The position numbers and the translations under genes are program-made. DNA of 40,136 bases from Candidatus Pacearchaeota archaeon (GTDB lineage: Archaea > Nanobdellota > Nanobdellia > Pacearchaeales > GW2011-AR1), in the NCBI GenBank assembly GCA_018221305.1, contig JAAOYK010000026.1, positions 1-40,136 of the forward strand, written 5' to 3'. Shown here piece by piece: positions 26,012-35,180 of this stretch. Numbering within the stretch: position 1 is the stretch's first letter; each line of letters starts with the position of its first letter. The notes beneath the pieces were generated by a model. It did no database searches and was not told where the DNA came from. It saw only the letters and a list, made by a program, of their open reading frames with translations.

Positions 26012-26704
26012 CTAAGCATAAATTTCTAACAAATATTTTATATCCTCACCACTAATTTCTGCATCACAACGAGTGGTATAAGGATTTAAAATATTATCCC
26101 AATCATCATTCTCAGAATGATCAAGACCTAGGGCATGCAAGATTTCATGTATTTCTATTGTAGGGCGTCGACCAACACAATGCTGTGCATAATAAATATA
26201 AACAGTGCTTGGAGCATAAAGATTTGTTTCAAGATAATAATTAAGTTCTGCTTCTCCTGCAACAAACCCTCGATCTTTTTGCTCCCTAGAGCATAAAAAT
26301 TCAAGATCCAAATTTTCACTTTCACTTTCAAAAAAGTTAATAACAGAATGGGTAGCATTAGTTATATAATTCATTGCCTCTGTTAGTCGTTCAACCTGCA
26401 CAGATGTACAATTAATCAAATTATAACTAAGAGGCATATGCCCCCAATGCATCCCAGAGAAATGATCAAATTCATCAACCAATTCACCCCCAGTCACACC
26501 AAGCCCAGTACTACCCAACCTTCCAACATTCCCCCTTAATCCATTATCATTATTAATTCCAGGTTTTCCTGAACCAAGCATGCCAGAATCAGAAGCTTCA
26601 AAAAAATCATCTACATTTTGTGATCGTTGCCACATCAAAGAAAATCCAATCCCAAATAAAAAAACGAATACAAAAAACATTGCAGCAAACAGTTTACCCA
26701 TCAA
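26012..26704 (-). CDS. Secreted/membrane-anchored metzincin-like zinc metalloprotease
   Basis: N-terminal signal/TM; zinc motif HEILHALGLDHS. Confidence 0.78.
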   Translation of the reverse strand: MMGKLFAAMFFVFVFLFGIGFSLMWQRSQNVDDFFEASDSGMLGSGKPGINNDNGLRGNVGRLGSTGLGVTGGELVDEFDHFSGMHWGHMPLSYNLINCTSVQVERLTEAMNYITNATHSVINFFESESENLDLEFLCSREQKDRGFVAGEAELNYYLETNLYAPSTVYIYYAQHCVGRRPTIEIHEILHALGLDHSENDDWDNILNPYTTRCDAEISGEDIKYLLEIYA

Positions 26705-26732
26705 ATATTAACAAAAAAGGAACATATAAAGC

Positions 26733-27395
26733 TTACGCGACCCGAGTCAGTTCTTTTTTAACCTCACGCCCATACTTCCCAGCCAAATGCATTGGTTCTG
26801 GAAATTTATGAGGAAGATTAATAAACTGACCACATAATTCAAGAGCGGTTTTGATAGAAAGATCATTACCAGGACTAATATACATTGGCCGGCTTCCAGA
26901 CTTACTTATAAAAACCTTACCAACAATATGTCCTTCCTTCATCACATTATCCCCATCAACCTCACACCCAATAATTGAATTTGAAACCCCAATACTTGGA
27001 ACTCCGGCTGATAAAGAAAAATGGCTTGCAAGACCCAAGCGAAAATGCATAATACCTTGACCAGGGATAAACATTACATCAGGCCTCTGACTCAATTTAT
27101 TAAAAGTGTCCACCATTACCGGAAGTTCACGATAAGCCCTAAAACCAGCCACATAAGGAAACCTTGTCTTTTCAAAACTATAAGCCCGGTCAACAATTTC
27201 ATAATCCCTATTACATACAATCATTGCGCAAAGCATTTTATTTTTTATAAAAATAACATCAACAGCACCAAAAAGTTCTGCCAAACTAAAATCAATTTTA
27301 TCCTTTATTGACAAGCTTTTAGCTAACTTTACTTGCTCACGTTCAAGACTTTCCAAATCAAGGTTATATTTTTTAACTAATTCTTCACGATCCAT
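26733..27395 (-). CDS. nfi: Endonuclease V homolog
   Basis: AVDVIF, YVAGFRAYRELP, MFIPGQGIMHFRLGLASH, GVPSIGVSN; DGxG Asp replaced by Pro. Confidence 0.85.
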   Translation of the reverse strand: MDREELVKKYNLDLESLEREQVKLAKSLSIKDKIDFSLAELFGAVDVIFIKNKMLCAMIVCNRDYEIVDRAYSFEKTRFPYVAGFRAYRELPVMVDTFNKLSQRPDVMFIPGQGIMHFRLGLASHFSLSAGVPSIGVSNSIIGCEVDGDNVMKEGHIVGKVFISKSGSRPMYISPGNDLSIKTALELCGQFINLPHKFPEPMHLAGKYGREVKKELTRVA

Positions 27396-27491
27396 TATTT
27401 AGTACCTTATCTTTAAAATATCAGACATTTATTTTTTAAAAAACTTTGCTTATATCAAAACCTATATAAACCCACAAAAATAGAGTAGTTT

Positions 27492-28199
27492 ATGCTTAAG
27501 AAGAAATGTCCTAATTGTCATGAAAATGTTCAAAAAAGATTTGAATTTTGTCCAAATTGCGGTGTTAGATTAAAACAACAAGGATCAAATAAAGATTACG
27601 GCCTGTTAGGAACCTCAGACACTATCCCTCAAGAACCACCAGCACAACGCCAAAATTTGCCACTTATAGACCAAATATTTGGACGCGCGATAAAAGAATT
27701 ACCTCGCATGATGAAATTGTTAGAACGGGAAATGAATCAAAACCAAAATCAAAACCAAAATCAAAACCAAAACCATCCTCAGCATAACAATATTAAAAAA
27801 AATAATCAAAATCCTTTTGGAATGAAAGTTAAATTTTCAATCAATGGTAAAGAAGTAGACCTTTCAGAATTACAAAACCCAAAACAAAAAAGTCAAACAC
27901 AAGTTCCAAAAAAGATTACCAACCACATTTCCCGCCAAACAGAAGAAAGGCTAGCAAAACTCCCCAGAGAAGAACCAAATTCCAAGATGAAACGATTATC
28001 TGGAAAAATTGTCTATGAATTAGAAATTCCAGGAGTAAACAATGTCAATGATATCTTAATAAATCAGTTAGAAAGTTCAATAGAAGTAAAAGCTATTGCC
28101 AAAGATAAGGTTTATTCAAAAACTCTTAATATCAATTTACCCATAATTTCCTACAATTTACAACAAGGCAACCTAGTCTTAGAATTACAAGCTAAATAA
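27492..28199 (+). CDS. Zinc-ribbon protein with C-terminal Hsp20/CS-like beta domain
   Basis: CPNC-X13-CPNC N-terminus; C-terminal GKIVYELEIPGVNNVNDILINQLESSIEVKAIA...NLPIISYNLQQGNLVLELQ; (NQ)n linker. Confidence 0.65.
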   Translation: MLKKKCPNCHENVQKRFEFCPNCGVRLKQQGSNKDYGLLGTSDTIPQEPPAQRQNLPLIDQIFGRAIKELPRMMKLLEREMNQNQNQNQNQNQNHPQHNNIKKNNQNPFGMKVKFSINGKEVDLSELQNPKQKSQTQVPKKITNHISRQTEERLAKLPREEPNSKMKRLSGKIVYELEIPGVNNVNDILINQLESSIEVKAIAKDKVYSKTLNINLPIISYNLQQGNLVLELQAK

Positions 28200-28243
28200 A
28201 AACACTTATAAATACAAATTATCTAATTTTGAGTATACTGTAT

Positions 28244-28318
28244 GAGGCTGTAGCTCAGCACGGTTAGAGCACTGCTCTGATAAGGCAGGGGTCCCAGGTT
28301 CAAATCCTGGCAGCCTCA
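28244..28318 (+). tRNA. tRNA-Ile(GAT)
   Basis: gaggctg/cagcctc acceptor, anticodon loop CTGATAA, T-arm ccaggttcaaatcctgg; upstream TATA cttataaata. Confidence 0.92.
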
Positions 28319-28389
28319 TATATAATTAGTGTTTAAGCTGATTTTTTATAGACAATAAGCTTTTTAAACACAATTTTATACAAAATAAC

Positions 28390-28962
28390 ATGGCAAAAGG
28401 ATTATATCAAGCAATACGAGAAGCATGGAAAAAACCAGACCCTAAACGAGTTAGGGAACTAATGGTAGAATGGCGTAAAGAAAATGCTGCAATAAGGGTT
28501 GAGAGACCAACACGCTTGGATAGAGCTCGCTCACTTGGCTATAAAGCAAAAAAAGGGTACATTATTGTACGTATTAGAGTTATTCGTGGAGGACGAAAAA
28601 GACACAGAACAAATAAAGGACGAAGATCAAAACGCCATACAATAAAAAAGGTTGTAAAAATGAGTTATCAATGGGTTTGTGAAGGTCGTGCTCAAAAAAA
28701 GTTTCCAAACATGGAAGTTCTTAATTCATATTATCTAGCAAAAGATGGAAAATATATATTTTATGAAGTAATATTAGTAGATCCTGAAAGAAAAGAAATA
28801 AAAACCGATAAAAAGATTAATTGGATTACAAAATCAAAAAACCAAGGTAGGGTAAATCGTGGACTAACAAGTGCAGCAAAAAAGTCACGAGGCTTGCGTT
28901 CAAAGTCACCGATGAATAAAAACCGACCTTCAGTAAGAGCTGGCAAAAGACGTGGTAAATAA
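28390..28962 (+). CDS. rpl15e: 50S ribosomal protein L15e
   Basis: WRKENAAIRVERPTRLDRARSLGYKAKKGYIIVRIRVIRGGRKR. Confidence 0.96.
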   Translation: MAKGLYQAIREAWKKPDPKRVRELMVEWRKENAAIRVERPTRLDRARSLGYKAKKGYIIVRIRVIRGGRKRHRTNKGRRSKRHTIKKVVKMSYQWVCEGRAQKKFPNMEVLNSYYLAKDGKYIFYEVILVDPERKEIKTDKKINWITKSKNQGRVNRGLTSAAKKSRGLRSKSPMNKNRPSVRAGKRRGK

Positions 28963-28981
28963 GTAAATTTACACCCATTTA

Positions 28982-29266
28982 ATGAGTATAGCAAAACAGC
29001 ATATAGGGTTTGAACGAAAAGAGCTTTTAGAGCTAATGATTTATTCTGCAGAAAATAAGTGTCCTAAAACATTACTACAACTAAATGATATTTATGAATC
29101 AAAATGCCCAGGCCCAGAAGACATCTCTAAAAAAGAGCTAAAAATGGACGAATGCCGGTGTCACTGTATATATTCCTTAAATGAATTGTTTTCATACGAT
29201 TTACAAAAAAAGTCGCTAAAAGCAGCAATAAAAGCTTTCAAGGATATAGACAATCTAGCAGCATAA
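28982..29266 (+). CDS. Hypothetical protein
   Basis: 94-aa ORF just after L15e, tightly followed by next ORF. Confidence 0.6.
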   Translation: MSIAKQHIGFERKELLELMIYSAENKCPKTLLQLNDIYESKCPGPEDISKKELKMDECRCHCIYSLNELFSYDLQKKSLKAAIKAFKDIDNLAA

Positions 29267-29268
29267 AA

Positions 29269-30093
29269 ATGGAATTATTCGAATCTCTCAAATACGTAAC
29301 AGAGCCCCAGAAAAAACTAAGGCAAACAAATCAAGGTTTATTTATCAAAGGAGGCAGTTTATCAGAAATAGTACAAAGTCATGTAGCAGGATTAAGACGA
29401 GGAAAAATAAATTTTACAGATAAAAAAAAGATGGTCCAAAAATGGGTTAAAAAATTAACACCAAAATCAGGACTTCACTATCTTGTTGAAAACGATTTTT
29501 GTTGGACTGGATACATTATTCCAGTAGATAATCAAAAATATCCTAAAAGCAATGGAAAAATTTTATCTTGTAAAGATCACTTCATACTTCAAGACCCTCT
29601 TTTTAAAAAAAGCAAATTATTTAGACCTCCAAAAAAAGAAAACTGCATAGCAACAGTTAATTTTGAGGGTCAAGAATATCAGATAGCAGCTCACGCACTA
29701 GACAGTTTTTATAATAGATCTAATAATCCAGAAGTCTCAAAAACCCCAACTAAAAAGGAAACAACCAGCGATTATAAATCTCAAAGCTATTATGACATGC
29801 TCCAAGAACAAAAACAAGAAGAGCAGGAAAAACAAGAAGAAAAGTTACAAAAAAATAAAGAACCAAGATTCAAAACAAAAAGAGATGCATTGTACTCATT
29901 ATTTGAATTATTAAAACGGTCTGTCCCAGTAATAAGAAAAAATAAAGTAAAACAAATAATTACGTACGGCTTTAAAGACGCCGAATATCGTTATGCAAAA
30001 AAATGGATATTTGTAATAGAAGATGGGAACGTGTTAGGCACTTGCTACCAAAAAGATAATCTCCTAGAAGCAGGTTATAAATTAAAAAAATAA
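29269..30093 (+). CDS. Hypothetical protein with Q/E/K-rich central segment
   Basis: 274-aa ORF 2 bp downstream of preceding gene. Confidence 0.65.
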   Translation: MELFESLKYVTEPQKKLRQTNQGLFIKGGSLSEIVQSHVAGLRRGKINFTDKKKMVQKWVKKLTPKSGLHYLVENDFCWTGYIIPVDNQKYPKSNGKILSCKDHFILQDPLFKKSKLFRPPKKENCIATVNFEGQEYQIAAHALDSFYNRSNNPEVSKTPTKKETTSDYKSQSYYDMLQEQKQEEQEKQEEKLQKNKEPRFKTKRDALYSLFELLKRSVPVIRKNKVKQIITYGFKDAEYRYAKKWIFVIEDGNVLGTCYQKDNLLEAGYKLKK

Positions 30094-30195
30094 TTCTAAA
30101 TACAATAAAGACAAAGACACAAAGGAATTATACACACAACAACACAACTCTTAAAAACTAACAACCCTTCTAATTTTTAGAAAAAGAGGTAAAAG

Positions 30196-31917
30196 ATGAA
30201 ATATATCCAGCTATGTGAAGTCTATGAAAATTTACAAAACAATTCTTCCAGACTTAAAAAAACAGAAATCTTAGCAGAATTTTTAGAAAAGTTAAAAGAA
30301 GAAAAAAATAAACAAGTAGTTTATCTTCTTCAAGGAAAAGTTTTCCCAGACAATTCTGAAAAAGAGTTTGGCATTTCAGAACAACTATGCATTAAAGCTT
30401 TAGCAAAATCATCAGGCATATCAAAAGAAAAATTAGTTGACGATTGGAAAAAGATGGGAGATTTAGGTGAGGTCGCACAAAAAACAATAGACAAAAAAAA
30501 GCAAAATACGCTTTTTACAAAAACCTTAACAACCCAAAAAGTGATTGACAATTTAAAACGATTACCAGAGCTAGAAGGCAGAGGGACAGTTGACAAAAAA
30601 TTAGCACTCATATCAGAACTACTTACTTCTGCGAAAGGGCTTGAAGCAAAATATATCATACGCACGTTACTAAACAATTTACGTATCGGGGTTGCTTCAG
30701 GAACCCTTAGAGACGCAATTGTCCAGGCAGCATTCAAACCAAAAACAATAAAAGAAAAAAAAGAACTAATGGAAATAGTTCAGGACAGTTATGACAAAGC
30801 TACAGACCTTGCATTAGTTTTAGAGAAAGCATATAAAGGCATTCCTGCATTAAAAAATACAAAGTTAATTCCAGGCAAGGCAATCAAAGCAATGTTGGCA
30901 CAAAAAGCAGTAAGCGTGGAAGACGGCCTAAACAAAGTAGGCAGACCTGCAATTTTTGAGTACAAATATGATGGTTTTCGTATGATGATCAATAAGTCAG
31001 AATCCGGAGAAATAAAAATTTTCACACGTCATTTAGATGATGTTACTCTTCAATTCCCAGACGTTGTAGAATATATTAAAGATCACATAAAACTAAAATC
31101 CTTTATTATTGATAGCGAAGCAATTGGGTATGATCCGAAAACAAAAAAATATACACCCTTTGAAGCAATATCACAACGTATCAAAAGAAAACATAACATC
31201 CATGAATTAATAAAAAAATTGCCAATAGAAGTAAACGTTTTTGACCTGATCTATTATAATGGAAAATCATTATTAGATGAACCTTTTGAAAAAAGGACAA
31301 AAATACTGCGGGAAATGATTAAACCGCAAAAATACAAAATTCGTCTTGCTCACCAGTTAATTACATCAGACAGAAAAAAAGCAGAAAAATTCTACAAAGA
31401 AGCACTCAAAGATAATCAAGAAGGAGTCATGATAAAAAACTTAGGCGCAAGATATCAGCCAGGCTTACGTGTAGGACACATGTTAAAACTTAAACCAGCA
31501 GAAAACGAGCTTGACTTAGTAATAACCGGAGCAGAATATGGTAAAGGTAAACGTGTAGGAAACTTTGCATCATTCATCCTTTCTTGTTTTAACGAAAAAA
31601 CAAATCAATTTGTAGAAATAGGCAAATCTTCAGGATTAAAAGAAAAATCAGAAACAGGCCCGACGTTTGAACAATTAACAAAGTTATTAAAGCCTTATGT
31701 CTTAAAAGAAAAAGGAAGAATTGCACAAATTAAACCAAAGATTGTTGTAACAATCTTATACCAAAACATTCAGCGTTCTCCTACATACAAATCAGGTTAT
31801 GGTCTACGCTTCCCAAGAATAATAGCAATACGACCAGATCGAAAACCAAAATCAATAGCAAACTTAAAAGAGATAGATCATGACTATAAACGTCACGAAC
31901 TAAAGATACATTACTAA
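30196..31917 (+). CDS. lig: ATP-dependent DNA ligase
   Basis: EYKYDGFRMMI adenylation motif, FEAISQRIKRKH, EGVMIKNLGARYQPG, LKLKP. Confidence 0.96.
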   Translation: MKYIQLCEVYENLQNNSSRLKKTEILAEFLEKLKEEKNKQVVYLLQGKVFPDNSEKEFGISEQLCIKALAKSSGISKEKLVDDWKKMGDLGEVAQKTIDKKKQNTLFTKTLTTQKVIDNLKRLPELEGRGTVDKKLALISELLTSAKGLEAKYIIRTLLNNLRIGVASGTLRDAIVQAAFKPKTIKEKKELMEIVQDSYDKATDLALVLEKAYKGIPALKNTKLIPGKAIKAMLAQKAVSVEDGLNKVGRPAIFEYKYDGFRMMINKSESGEIKIFTRHLDDVTLQFPDVVEYIKDHIKLKSFIIDSEAIGYDPKTKKYTPFEAISQRIKRKHNIHELIKKLPIEVNVFDLIYYNGKSLLDEPFEKRTKILREMIKPQKYKIRLAHQLITSDRKKAEKFYKEALKDNQEGVMIKNLGARYQPGLRVGHMLKLKPAENELDLVITGAEYGKGKRVGNFASFILSCFNEKTNQFVEIGKSSGLKEKSETGPTFEQLTKLLKPYVLKEKGRIAQIKPKIVVTILYQNIQRSPTYKSGYGLRFPRIIAIRPDRKPKSIANLKEIDHDYKRHELKIHY

Positions 31918-31922
31918 AAAAG

Positions 31923-32402
31923 ATGGAATGGAAAAATATTAAATGGAAACAACCAACAATAATAATTAGCACGTATATTGGATTATTAGTACTTGCAGTT
32001 TTACTAATTCCTGGAAGTTTTTTACTTCTTGCAAACAAATGGGTAACAGGCATCCTGATCATTATCACAGGGGTGGGCACATTTTTCATATTAAGGTTAC
32101 TTAAACTAAACAAAAAAGAGCTCATAATTTTAACTGAATCAATAAGCATTGCAATAGCAATAATAGTCATTGGCATATTTTATAGGGGAAGAAACGCACT
32201 TGCAAAATTAGGGTATGAAAATTTTGCTCAACCAATAAATAATATTGGAACAAAAGTAAACCAGTTATATTTCATTACACCAAAAAGCATAGCAATATCA
32301 GTTTTTTTCTTATTATTTTTCTATAACTTAACCCCGATAGCATACTGGTTTTTAAAAAAAGAACTTAAAAAAGACAAAAATCCACTATCAATCAAGAAAT
32401 AA
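31923..32402 (+). CDS. Hypothetical membrane protein
   Basis: Four hydrophobic segments. Confidence 0.6.
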   Translation: MEWKNIKWKQPTIIISTYIGLLVLAVLLIPGSFLLLANKWVTGILIIITGVGTFFILRLLKLNKKELIILTESISIAIAIIVIGIFYRGRNALAKLGYENFAQPINNIGTKVNQLYFITPKSIAISVFFLLFFYNLTPIAYWFLKKELKKDKNPLSIKK

Positions 32403-33312
32403 TCATCTTCTGATTACTAACGACCTTAGAACCAAGATCAAAGCGTAATCTTAATCGTTTTATGACATCCCTTTGAAAAACACTATTATTAACAAAAACT
32501 TTTTTATCATCAAGACATCCAACAGCACCTTGTTTTAATGCCTGAAACATTTCAGTACTTTTAACAAACAAAAACTTATCTTTGTTTAAACAAATCTTAA
32601 ACCCAATCATAAATCCTTGTTTCTCAAGTTCATCAACAAGTTCAGGAGTTACACGAATAGACAAAATATGCGCACTATTGCCCCCTTTAAAATTTCTTGG
32701 TTTAAAAAACATGCGTACAATCTGTGAATTACTTTTTTTCTCAAAATTCATTTTTGTTGGTAAGATTGCATTAATTTCGTACCGATATTTTTTTGCATAA
32801 AACGAATAATCAATTAATGTTGTAATTTTTTCTAATTTATACTTAAAATAATCCTTATAAAACTGTAACCTTCCCCCTTTTGTAAGATTTACCAAAAACA
32901 TTTCCAAATCCTGCCCTAACTCTTTACCAATGATGTACGCTCCAAAAACCGCAACAACAGATTCTAAAGACAAAAAGGTATCAGGCCAAAAAATCAAAAA
33001 TAATGCTGTAATGATTAAAGCCATTAAAATCCCAAACATTTTATTAAAAATAAAACTAATTCCAGCATAAGCAGAATTATGCCCTGCCCTTATATCTTTT
33101 ACATACTCTTCAAAAGGATTACAGAGCAGATTATCAGAATTAACCTTCCTAGAAAACGGATAAATAAGGACATGACATTCAACAGAAGAATAATCTTTTA
33201 ATTCATCAAGATGTTGTAGTTCAATATCATAAAGACCTTGACGAGTCTTGCTGACTTTAAAATAATCCTTACAAATCTGTCTAGCATCCATACAAAAATA
33301 CACATGAAACAA
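32392..33312 (-). CDS. Hypothetical membrane-associated protein
   Basis: 306-aa ORF with hydrophobic pair MFGILMALIITALFLIFWPDTFLSLESVVAVFGAYIIGKEL. Confidence 0.65.
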   Translation of the reverse strand: MFHVYFCMDARQICKDYFKVSKTRQGLYDIELQHLDELKDYSSVECHVLIYPFSRKVNSDNLLCNPFEEYVKDIRAGHNSAYAGISFIFNKMFGILMALIITALFLIFWPDTFLSLESVVAVFGAYIIGKELGQDLEMFLVNLTKGGRLQFYKDYFKYKLEKITTLIDYSFYAKKYRYEINAILPTKMNFEKKSNSQIVRMFFKPRNFKGGNSAHILSIRVTPELVDELEKQGFMIGFKICLNKDKFLFVKSTEMFQALKQGAVGCLDDKKVFVNNSVFQRDVIKRLRLRFDLGSKVVSNQKMIIS

Positions 33313-33340
33313 GCTTTAAAAATATTTGTTTATAACAATC

Positions 33341-34360
33341 TTATGCAATTCTTTTTAATGCTTTTTCTTGAAAATATTTAAATTTCAACAAAAAAACACT
33401 AATATCAAAAACCATATTTCTAACAATGCCTAGTCGCATAAAAAACTTTACAATTTTTAGATGACTTTTATTAATCTTGATAAGTTCACTCATTTTAATC
33501 GATTCATAATTTTTATCAAGAATCTTTTTTGCAACTTCTTGTCCAGAAACAAGGGCCGCATAAATTCCTTCACCAGTTAATGAAGAGGTTAAACCAGCAG
33601 AGTCACCACAAAGAAAAATATTCCCAAAATCCCAACTCTGATAAATACCATTAATAGCTGCTCCTTCAAATGAAGCATTAGTAACATCAATATCCTTACG
33701 TTTAATCCACTTATCAAGATTATCATGCATAACTTTACCAGAATATACTTTCGAATCATACCCAGTCCCGATAAGTGCAACAGTTTTATGTGGAAATATC
33801 CAAGCATACCATTCATTAAAAAATCTAGAATCAAGAAAAAGCTCTAAATCATTATACTTTTTTGTAGGAATACGATATTGAATCCCTACACCAACCATTG
33901 GCAATTTTAGTTTTAAATATTTTCGAACCAAAGAATTAGACCCATCAGCACCAACTAAAGATTCAAACCCGATTTTTTCATTATTAACAACAACATAACC
34001 ATTTCCAATTTTACTTACAGTTTTCCCTTTCATTACAACAATATTTTTGTTTAGTTTCTTAATCATCCATTGGCCTAAATTCTCGCGATTAACTGTACAA
34101 ACTAAAGGATTATCAGACTTAACATTTGCTTTGAAATGTTTTGAATGAACAACAACAGTATCAAAACGTTTCTCAATTAAGCTCATTGGAATCTTAAATT
34201 CCTTTAAATCCTTATAAGTGAGCCCTCCAGCACACACTTTTGTTCCAATAACATTATTTTTCTCAATCAATAAAACACGTTTCTTACTTTTACCAAGCTC
34301 AATAGCGCATGAAAGTCCGCCAGGCCCAGCCCCAATTATAATCACATCATACTTTTTCAT
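33341..34360 (-). CDS. FAD-dependent geranylgeranyl-reductase-family oxidoreductase
   Basis: DVIIIGAGPGGLSCAIELGKSKKRVLLIEK; GDSAGLTSSLTGEGIYAALVSG. Confidence 0.88.
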   Translation of the reverse strand: MKKYDVIIIGAGPGGLSCAIELGKSKKRVLLIEKNNVIGTKVCAGGLTYKDLKEFKIPMSLIEKRFDTVVVHSKHFKANVKSDNPLVCTVNRENLGQWMIKKLNKNIVVMKGKTVSKIGNGYVVVNNEKIGFESLVGADGSNSLVRKYLKLKLPMVGVGIQYRIPTKKYNDLELFLDSRFFNEWYAWIFPHKTVALIGTGYDSKVYSGKVMHDNLDKWIKRKDIDVTNASFEGAAINGIYQSWDFGNIFLCGDSAGLTSSLTGEGIYAALVSGQEVAKKILDKNYESIKMSELIKINKSHLKIVKFFMRLGIVRNMVFDISVFLLKFKYFQEKALKRIA

Positions 34361-34426
34361 GACCTAAAAAATCATTATCAATATAAAAATCTATCTAGAA
34401 AACTACTAAAAAAGCTCACCCAAACC

Positions 34427-34460
34427 TTTATAAACCATTTCCATTTATAAACTTTATAAA
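34427..34460. promoter_or_regulatory. Three TTTATAAA boxes in divergent TBP/reductase promoter
   Basis: TTTATAAA at 34427-34434, 34444-34451, 34453-34460. Confidence 0.6.
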
Positions 34461-34489
34461 TAGCATAATGATTCTAGAGTGACAAAAAC

Positions 34490-35050
34490 ATGACTGAAAA
34501 ACAAAAAACATCACTAAAAATACAAAACATTGTTGCAACAACTTCCTTAGGCAAAGACGTTCCCCTAACAAAACTTGCCAAAACAGTTCCGAATACAGAA
34601 TATAATCCAGAACAATTCCCAGGCCTTGTTTTAAGAGTAAAAGAACCAAAATCAGCAGTATTAGTATTTTCTTCAGGAAATTTGGTTTGTACTGGCACAA
34701 AAAGTATTGCACAAGTTAAACTAGTAATTGAACAAGTTATTAAAACATTAAAAAAAATTAACGTTAAAGTTACTGAAAAACCAAAAATAACAGTACAAAA
34801 CATTGTAGCTTCTGGAAACATTAATATGAGCTTAAACCTAAACGTTTTAGCATTAGAATTAGAAAATACTGAATATGAACCAGAACAGTTCCCAGGCCTT
34901 GTATACAAACTAGTAGAACCAAACGCAACATTTTTACTTTTCTCAAACGGAAAATTAGTATGCACTGGTACAAAAAATAACCAGCAATTAAAAGATTCAA
35001 TGGAACAATTAATCAAAACCTTAAAAGAAGCAAAAGGAAAAAGTAAGTAA
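34490..35050 (+). CDS. tbp: TATA-box-binding protein
   Basis: Two-repeat TBP fold: IQNIVATTSLG...YNPEQFPGLVLRV...; VQNIVASGNI...YEPEQFPGLVYKL... Confidence 0.97.
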   Translation: MTEKQKTSLKIQNIVATTSLGKDVPLTKLAKTVPNTEYNPEQFPGLVLRVKEPKSAVLVFSSGNLVCTGTKSIAQVKLVIEQVIKTLKKINVKVTEKPKITVQNIVASGNINMSLNLNVLALELENTEYEPEQFPGLVYKLVEPNATFLLFSNGKLVCTGTKNNQQLKDSMEQLIKTLKEAKGKSK

Positions 35051-35180
35051 ATTACAATAATCCCTAAAAACCACTTTCTTTAAACCGCATTTTAGAATTA
35101 TTGCAACAAAACAAATAATTATTTATAAAGCGAAGATTTATCACCTATATATCTAAACAGTAAGTTATGAGGGGTTTTGT

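Noticed and set aside
27739-27775. aaccaaaatcaa repeats as a non-coding repeat element
   Set aside because: In-frame NQ codon repeats inside a CDS
34474-35016. 180-aa minus-strand ORF across TBP
   Set aside because: Mirror-image of the TBP internal repeat on the opposite strand; TBP is unambiguous
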